Shown piece after piece: positions 6,749 through 11,087 of a DNA stretch of 11,087 bases. A model generated the notes under the pieces. That model made no database searches and was not told the DNA's origin. It saw only the letters and a list, made by a program, of their open reading frames with translations. The position numbers and the translations under genes are program-made. Numbering within the stretch: the stretch's first letter is position 1; the number at the start of each line of letters is the position of its first letter. This DNA comes from Clostridia bacterium (lineage in GTDB: Bacteria; Bacillota_A; Clostridia; Oscillospirales; Acutalibacteraceae). Where the stretch lies: assembly GCA_017547865.1 (NCBI GenBank), contig JAFYOA010000357.1, forward strand, positions 1 through 11,087. The letters run 5' to 3'.

Positions 6749-6783
6749 AAGCACGCTTCTCCAAGCGAGAGGCGTGCTTTTTT
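6749..6783 (+). terminator. Rho-independent terminator of ppiB
   Basis: A 13-bp stem (6749-6761 with 6767-6779) closes a 5-nt loop and is followed by TTTT before a G. One pair is T-G in plus-strand RNA and would be a C-A mismatch in minus-strand RNA, so it is built for the plus strand. It is nearly identical, in inverted orientation, to the pepT terminator at 6996-7031. Confidence 0.92.
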
Positions 6784-6998
6784 GTTTGGAACACGATTTC
6801 ATGTTGCCACCGGGAACCCCCGGCGAGGGTTCCCAAACCGTGTCTGCAAAGTTTTATTGCAAACGATCCCCCCTCCTGCGCTTTTGGGAGCACAGGGAAT
6901 TTCGCTCGTTGCGACGAGCGAGCCAGGGCGCCGCCCTGACAACCCGCCACTTTCGGGAAAGTGGACAAAGCTTTTTGCGTTTACCGGCTCGCGTCAAA
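6780..6998. repeat. Hairpin-dense convergent intergenic element
   Basis: Between the two terminators lie four compact inverted repeats: GGGAACCC/GGGTTCCC at 6812-6834 (8 bp, 7-nt loop), TCGCTCGT/ACGAGCGA at 6902-6921 (8 bp, TGCG loop), CAGGGC/GCCCTG at 6924-6938 (6 bp, 3-nt loop) and CCACTTTC/GAAAGTGG at 6947-6964. A fifth, imperfect one joins GCTTTTTG (6970-6977) with CAAAAAGC (6995-7002). Open frames here run straight through these repeats and are not credible genes. The design resembles a dispersed non-autonomous intergenic repeat, but copy number cannot be judged from one window. Confidence 0.6.
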
Positions 6999-7031
6999 AA
7001 GCACGCCTCTCGTTTTAAGAAGCGTGCTTTT
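6996..7031 (-). terminator. Rho-independent terminator of pepT (end of the rSAM-DUF4130-manA-pepT cluster)
   Basis: On the minus strand the 12-bp stem AAGCACGCTTCT / AGAGGCGTGCTT (7018-7029 with 6999-7010) is followed by TTT (6998-6996). A T-G pair forms only in minus-strand RNA. It sits 9 nt after the pepT stop codon. Confidence 0.9.
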
Positions 7032-7037
7032 CTTTAC

Positions 7038-8255
7038 TTACTTAACTTTCACCAGTTCCATCACCACATCCACCATCTTTTCCATATAATCAATGGAAAC
7101 GTACTCAAAGCGGCCGTGGTAGTTATAGCCGCCGGTGGAAAGGTTGGGGCACAGCAGGCCGTCGTAAGAGAGACGGGCACCGTCGGTACCGCCGCGGATC
7201 GGCACGGAATGGGGATTCTTCACGCCGCAGGCACGGTAGGCCTCGTTGGCGCGCTCAATAATATCCATATGACCCTCGAACAGGGACTTCATATTGTAAT
7301 AGGAATCCTTCAGAGTAAGAGAAACGATCTCGTAGCCGTACTTTTCGTTCATGTAGGCCGCCACTTTTTCAAACAGCTTCTTCTTGGCGGTAAACTTCTC
7401 CATGTCGTGGTCGCGGATGATGTACTTGAGCACAGTTTCTTCTTCGTTACCGTTCATGAACATCAGGTGCTGGAAGCCTTCGTAGCCCTCGGTGTGGGCG
7501 GGGATCTCGAAACCGGGCAGCATGCTGTTGAATTCAATGCCCACCAGCAGGGCATTGATCATCTTGTTTTTGGAAGAGCCGGGGTGAATGGAACGGCCGT
7601 GCACCACAACTTCCGCAGAAGCGGCGTTGAAGTTTTCGTACTCGATCTCGCCCATGGCGCCGCCGTCCAGCGTATAGGCAAAGTCGGCGTTAAAATCGGC
7701 AATATCGAAATGGTCGGTGCCGCCGCCCACTTCTTCGTCGGGAGTAAAGCCGATGCACACGCGGCCGTGGGGCACTTCGTTCTTCAGCAAGCGCTCGGCA
7801 GCAGCCATAATGATGGCGATACCGGCCTTATCGTCGCCGCCCAGCAGAGTGGTGCCGTCGGTCACCACCAGGTCCTGGCCAACATTCTCACGCAGGGTGG
7901 GAAAATCTTCCGGAGACATGGTGATGTTCTTCTCTTCGTTCAGCAGAATGGTGCCGCCGTCGTAATTCTTTACAATGGCGGGCTTAATATTGCCGCCGGG
8001 GGCAGCGTTGGAGGTATCCATGTGGGCAATGAGGCCGATAGCCGGGGCGTTTTCATACCCGGGGGTAGCGGGAACTTCCGCCATTACATAGCCGTATTCG
8101 CTCATGCGCACATTGGAAGTGCCCATTTCCTCCAGCTCTTTTTTCAGTTCTTTGGCCAGCACCAGCTGGGTCAGGGTGCTGGGGTAGGTCTCGCTGTTGT
8201 CAGCGGAGGTGGTTTCAAAAGAAACATAATGCAGAAGTTTTTCAAGTGCAGCCAT
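7038..8255 (-). CDS. pepT: Peptidase T (tripeptide aminopeptidase, M20B)
   Basis: This cytosolic di-zinc exopeptidase removes the N-terminal residue from tripeptides. Its 405 residues match the usual length of about 408. Metal and catalytic residues are all in place: H78 and D80 (AHMDTS), bridging D141 (GGDDKAG), general base E174 and ligand E175 (TPDEEVG), D197 (TLDGG) and H380 (NYHGRFE). The dimerisation (lid) domain covers about 205-320, with H224 in the SIHPG loop. IRGGTDGA (353-360) is the expected substrate-binding segment. The start is supported by AAGGAG 9 nt before the ATG. manA ends 55 nt upstream on the same strand. A TATAAT at 8280-8285 in that gap lacks a good -35 box, so read-through from manA is more likely than a separate promoter. 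A strong terminator follows the gene. Confidence 0.97.
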   Translation of the reverse strand: MAALEKLLHYVSFETTSADNSETYPSTLTQLVLAKELKKELEEMGTSNVRMSEYGYVMAEVPATPGYENAPAIGLIAHMDTSNAAPGGNIKPAIVKNYDGGTILLNEEKNITMSPEDFPTLRENVGQDLVVTDGTTLLGGDDKAGIAIIMAAAERLLKNEVPHGRVCIGFTPDEEVGGGTDHFDIADFNADFAYTLDGGAMGEIEYENFNAASAEVVVHGRSIHPGSSKNKMINALLVGIEFNSMLPGFEIPAHTEGYEGFQHLMFMNGNEEETVLKYIIRDHDMEKFTAKKKLFEKVAAYMNEKYGYEIVSLTLKDSYYNMKSLFEGHMDIIERANEAYRACGVKNPHSVPIRGGTDGARLSYDGLLCPNLSTGGYNYHGRFEYVSIDYMEKMVDVVMELVKVK

Positions 8256-8310
8256 TTTATAGCGCTCCTTTTCTTTAATATTATATATGGAAATGAAATT
8301 GATCGCAGAT

Positions 8311-9267
8311 TCAGATGCGGGTCTCCACCAGGGTGCAGGGACCGGTAACGGTTACGCTGCCGCTGCCGGCGGGCACAAACAGGCTGTCGCCCCGAACAAA
8401 GGGCACGGTATTTTCGCCGCGCACTTCGCCGGTGCCTTCCGTGGCCACCAAAGAGACAAAACTGCTGTTGTCCACATCCAGGGTCATTTCCCCCGTCACT
8501 TCCAGGCGGCGGGTGGTGAAATACTTGCAGGCGGCCAGCGGCTGCACCGTACCGCCGGGCACAGCGGTGATTTTCCCTGCGCCCGCACCGGGTTCATTGG
8601 GGGTCAGGCGGGAAACAGCCTTCGCCTTTTCCACGTGCAGTTCACGGGGCTTGCCGTCGGCACCCACACGGCCGTAATCGTACACACGGTAGGTGGTGTT
8701 GGAATTCTGCTGGATCTCGCAGATAAGAATTCCCGCGCCGATGGCATGAATGGTACCGGCTTCGATAAAGAACACATCGCCGGGGTGCACCGGCACTTTG
8801 CGCAGCACATCCGTCAGGGTGTTGTTTTCAATCCGGGCGGCAAATTCCTCCGGGGCCAGTTCCTTTTCCACACCAAAATACAGGCTGGCGCCTTCTTCGC
8901 AATCCAGCACGTACCACATTTCGGTTTTGCCGTATTCGTGTTCCACTTCCAGGGCGTATTCATCGCTGGGGTGCACCTGAATGGACAGCGGGCTGGCGGC
9001 ATCGATGAACTTGATGAGCACGGGGAACTGCGCAAAAGCAGCGGCATTTTTGCCCAGCGCAGCCGGGCCGGCCTGCTGCAGGTACTCGTTCAGGGTCATG
9101 CCGTCGAATTCACCGCCGCAAATTCGGCTTTCACCGGCCGGGTGCGTGGAAAGCTCCCAGCTTTCCGCCACAATATTCAAGTCGCTCTGCTTGCCGAATT
9201 CCGTCTTCAGTTTGGTTCCGCCCCACAGGTAATCCTTAAATGCGGGCGAGAGTTTTTCTATTTTCAT
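8311..9267 (-). CDS. manA: Mannose-6-phosphate isomerase, class I (Bacillus ManA type)
   Basis: This zinc enzyme interconverts mannose-6-phosphate and fructose-6-phosphate, linking mannose use to glycolysis and supplying GDP-mannose synthesis. The 318-aa product has the short Bacillus-type length and a cupin fold. Zinc ligands are visible as Q97 and H99 (IQVHP), E116 (GKTEMWY) and H174 (GTIHAIG). R194 in the block TTYRVYDYGR is the likely catalytic arginine. The frame is open to 9327, but AGAGG at 9277-9281 is 9 nt from the ATG at 9267, and MKIEKLSPAFKDYLWGG is the standard N-terminus, so 9267 is the start. It overlaps the upstream DUF4130 gene by 32 nt, so its ribosome site lies inside that gene and translation is probably coupled. 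No mannose transporter lies next to it. Confidence 0.96.
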   Translation of the reverse strand: MKIEKLSPAFKDYLWGGTKLKTEFGKQSDLNIVAESWELSTHPAGESRICGGEFDGMTLNEYLQQAGPAALGKNAAAFAQFPVLIKFIDAASPLSIQVHPSDEYALEVEHEYGKTEMWYVLDCEEGASLYFGVEKELAPEEFAARIENNTLTDVLRKVPVHPGDVFFIEAGTIHAIGAGILICEIQQNSNTTYRVYDYGRVGADGKPRELHVEKAKAVSRLTPNEPGAGAGKITAVPGGTVQPLAACKYFTTRRLEVTGEMTLDVDNSSFVSLVATEGTGEVRGENTVPFVRGDSLFVPAGSGSVTVTGPCTLVETRI

Positions 9268-10081
9268 ATCTCTGTTCCTCTCCGGGGAGTCCCGGGTTCC
9301 GGGCGGCATCCCACATGGTTTTGGCATCGAAATTCTGGTGTTCCGTCATCACACCCCGGTAACGCAGCGGCATCAGCGTGCGCTGGCAGCGGGGATTGCG
9401 GCGGACATCTATGGCAATGGTTTCGAAAAATTGCTTCCACAGGGCGCGGTACTGCCATTCATCGTGTCCCGCCGGAGGCAGTTCCACCTGCTGGGCGGGA
9501 ACGATCCGCAGGCCGTGTTCATCGTGCAGCAAGGCCGAACAATGGGTCCGGTCGAAGATCATAAAGCGTTCTCCGGAAAAACGGCCGGCAAAGTGACCGG
9601 CAATGAGAGGCAGCACCTGGTTTTTCGGTTCGATCTCCGCCACCAAAGCCCCGCCTACATCGGAAAAGCGCACAAACCCTTCCAAAAGATGGGCTTCTGT
9701 TCCCATATGCTGCACCGCGCCCAGCAATGCGTGCACATCGTTGTCGGTCAAATCGTGCAGCAGCTTTTCGCCGGCATGGTACCCTTTTAAAATGAAACGC
9801 AGCATATGCACTTCTTTTTGAGGCAGGCAGGTTAAAAACGCCCGCTTTAAAAGCGACAGTGCCTCCGGCGAAATTTTCTCCGGAATAGAGCGGCGTACCC
9901 GCTTCGCCTGCGCTTCATCGGTGGCAACGGTATGCAGGGGCAGCAGCGCCGGGATCTCGTCATCCTCTTCTTTAAAAATCTGCACAGGGAAACGTTTGTG
10001 CAGCACGGCATCGAACACGCAGCAGAGGAAGCCGTCGAAGGTGCCGTCGTACACATACACTAAATCTGTCCGGTGATACAT
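9236..10081 (-). CDS. DUF4130 / TIGR03915-type putative DNA metabolism protein
   Basis: This 281-aa protein has the features of the family that is nearly always encoded next to a TIGR03916 radical-SAM protein and is sometimes fused to a uracil-DNA-glycosylase-like domain. Its biochemical role is not established. Recognisable blocks are YVYDGTFDGFLCCVF (9-23), EGFVRF (134-139), LPLIAGHFAGRF (157-168), FMIFDRTH (173-180) and the C-terminal signature LWKQFFETIAIDVRRNP (214-230) followed by MPLRYR (237-242). About 30 residues after TEHQNFD look like a tail beyond the normal family end. The ATG at 10081 has GGAGG 10 nt upstream. The gene overlaps the radical-SAM gene by 22 nt and manA by 32 nt, so all three are likely translated in a coupled way. 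Family confidence is high from the signature and the neighbour. Confidence 0.88.
   Translation of the reverse strand: MYHRTDLVYVYDGTFDGFLCCVFDAVLHKRFPVQIFKEEDDEIPALLPLHTVATDEAQAKRVRRSIPEKISPEALSLLKRAFLTCLPQKEVHMLRFILKGYHAGEKLLHDLTDNDVHALLGAVQHMGTEAHLLEGFVRFSDVGGALVAEIEPKNQVLPLIAGHFAGRFSGERFMIFDRTHCSALLHDEHGLRIVPAQQVELPPAGHDEWQYRALWKQFFETIAIDVRRNPRCQRTLMPLRYRGVMTEHQNFDAKTMWDAARNPGLPGEEQRYENRKTLARI
9277..9281 (-). promoter_or_regulatory. Ribosome binding site deciding the manA start, inside the upstream gene
   Basis: AGAGG on the minus strand, 9 nt before the ATG at 9267. It lies within the last codons of the DUF4130 gene. Confidence 0.75.
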
Positions 10082-11087
10082 TGGCGAATATCCTCCGGCA
10101 CAGGGTCAAACAAAGAAAGCTGGGAAGTTTCTGCGGGCACCGCCTGGTCCGGCAGCAAATGCCGGGCAATGTCCTGCTCCCGGAAACGGAGCCCTTCCCT
10201 CCGCTTGCCGCCGCACAGAATAAAATACTGCGCGCGCTTTAACACAACGCCGATCTTCTTCAGCGCATCGTAATCCAGCCTGGCAACGCGCCGGGCCTCG
10301 CAAATACGCCGGGCGCACTTCACCCCTATCCCCGGCACCCGCAAAAGCATTTCATAAGGTGCCCGGTTCACTTCCACCGGGAACTGCTCCGGGTGATACA
10401 ATGCCCAGCAGCACTTGGGGTCGAACCGCGGGTCAAAATCCGGATGGGCATCGTCCAGAATCTCATCCGCATCAAAGCCGTAAAACCGCAGCAGCCAGTC
10501 GGCCTGGTACAGCCGGTGTTCCCGCAGCAGCGGCGGCTTGGTATCCAGGGCAGGCAGGTTCCTGCCCTCCACCACCGGGGTATAGGCAGAAAAGAACACC
10601 CGCTTCAGGCTGTACTTTTTGTACAGGCCGGCGGTCAGCTTTAAAATCTGCCGGTCGCTTTCCGGTGTGGCACCAATGATCATCTGGGTGCTTTGCCCCG
10701 CAGGCACAAACCGGGGCGCATGGCTATATTTTACAATCTCATACCTGTTCTCGTCAATCCCGTTTTTGATTTTTGCCATGGGCTGCAAAATGCTTTCCTT
10801 GCTTTTATCCGGTGCCAGCAACTGCAGGCTTTTCTGGGAGGGCAGCTCAATGTTCACGCTCATGCGGTCAGCCAGCATTCCCAGTTCCTGCAGCAGGCGG
10901 CTGTCTGCCCCGGGAATGCCCTTCACATGGATATACCCCCGGAAACCGTATTCCAGCCGCAAAATGCGCAGGGCTTTCAGCATCATCTCGCAGGTGTTGT
11001 CCGGTGTCCCCACCACGGCAGAGCTGAGAAACAGCCCCTCAATATAATTGCGGCGGTAAAACTGAATGGTCAGGTCCGCCAATTCCC
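10060..11087 (-). CDS. TIGR03916-type radical-SAM DNA modification/repair protein, N-terminus outside window
   Basis: This is the C-terminal 342 residues or so of the radical-SAM partner of DUF4130 proteins. The frame is open to the right edge (a TTG at 11082 is internal), so the start, and the Cx3Cx2C iron-sulfur motif expected about 20-30 residues before FYRRNYIEGLFLSS, are not in the window. Numbering from that TTG, 8-21 is the first strand region after the cluster, and the TIM-barrel core runs to about 175. VEGRNLPAL (171-179) and a DP-rich segment follow. A helix-hairpin-helix DNA-binding motif (LLRVPGIGVKCARRICEARR) spans 246-265. QLSLF (321-325), close to the C-terminus, matches the bacterial beta-clamp-binding consensus. 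It is the first visible gene of the cluster with DUF4130, manA and pepT. The reaction it performs is unknown. Confidence 0.92.
   Translation of the reverse strand, partial: ELADLTIQFYRRNYIEGLFLSSAVVGTPDNTCEMMLKALRILRLEYGFRGYIHVKGIPGADSRLLQELGMLADRMSVNIELPSQKSLQLLAPDKSKESILQPMAKIKNGIDENRYEIVKYSHAPRFVPAGQSTQMIIGATPESDRQILKLTAGLYKKYSLKRVFFSAYTPVVEGRNLPALDTKPPLLREHRLYQADWLLRFYGFDADEILDDAHPDFDPRFDPKCCWALYHPEQFPVEVNRAPYEMLLRVPGIGVKCARRICEARRVARLDYDALKKIGVVLKRAQYFILCGGKRREGLRFREQDIARHLLPDQAVPAETSQLSLFDPVPEDIRQCITGQI

Noticed and set aside
6735..6968. 77-codon minus-strand frame in the convergent gap
   Set aside because: It reads straight through the terminator and hairpins, and the plus-strand frame over the same repeats is equally open; no ribosome site or family match.
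8280..8285. TATAAT upstream of pepT as a separate promoter
   Set aside because: No acceptable -35 at 16-18 nt, and the start would fall almost on the ribosome site; read-through from manA is more likely.
6774..8348. Long plus-strand open frame of 524 codons opposite pepT
   Set aside because: It is the antisense shadow of pepT, rich in His and Gly from reversed codons, with no family resemblance, and it crosses both terminators.
8287..9564. Plus-strand open frame of 425 codons opposite manA and the DUF4130 gene
   Set aside because: The minus-strand genes have intact catalytic motifs; this frame is a by-product of their GC-rich codon use.
1..11087. CRISPR arrays, tRNA or rRNA genes, transposases, phage or defence genes
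   Set aside because: No regularly spaced repeats, cloverleaf, rRNA-like blocks or such protein families were found on either strand.

Overview
The window looks like chromosomal DNA from a Gram-positive gut-type Clostridia, most likely an Oscillospiraceae/Ruminococcaceae relative. The basis is moderately GC-rich genes with strong AGGAGG ribosome sites, consensus sigma-A promoters in AT-rich gaps, LplB/LplC-type sugar permeases, a fused Wzz/tyrosine kinase, and a DUF4130/radical-SAM pair. The assignment rests on gene content and is not proven. There is no rRNA, tRNA, CRISPR array, transposase or phage gene. All genes lie on the minus strand except one cyclophilin gene.

Layout from left to right. 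(1) 1-2166: a two-gene minus-strand operon. A perfect sigma-A promoter drives a membrane-anchored protein with three Ig-like modules, followed after 2 nt by a fused Wzz/BY-kinase that runs off the left edge. (2) 2191-3373: eutH, a stand-alone ethanolamine permease gene with its own promoter and a strong terminator. (3) 3431-5710: an ABC permease pair (LplB then LplC type) with a strong promoter, a leader of about 240 nt and a terminator. No binding protein or ATPase is present. (4) 5436-6222: a divergent, AT-rich control region of nearly 800 bp with no convincing gene. (5) 6223-6732: a cyclophilin gene on the plus strand. (6) 6733-7037: a convergent gap bounded by two near-identical terminators in inverted orientation and packed with four further hairpins. 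(7) 7038-11087: a minus-strand cluster, in transcription order a radical-SAM DNA modification/repair protein (5' end outside the window), a DUF4130 DNA-metabolism protein, manA and pepT. The first three genes overlap.

The genes form separate small units rather than one pathway: cell-surface polysaccharide control, ethanolamine uptake, oligosaccharide uptake, protein folding, and a mixed cluster that couples a putative DNA repair pair to mannose-6-phosphate and peptide metabolism. The points most worth checking are a perfect beta-clamp-binding pentapeptide near the C-terminus of the radical-SAM protein, the hairpin-dense element between ppiB and pepT, the extended and overlapping tail of the DUF4130 gene, the fused Wzz-kinase with its Ig-like partner, and a shared TGCATGC element abutting the -10 boxes of the eutH and ABC promoters.
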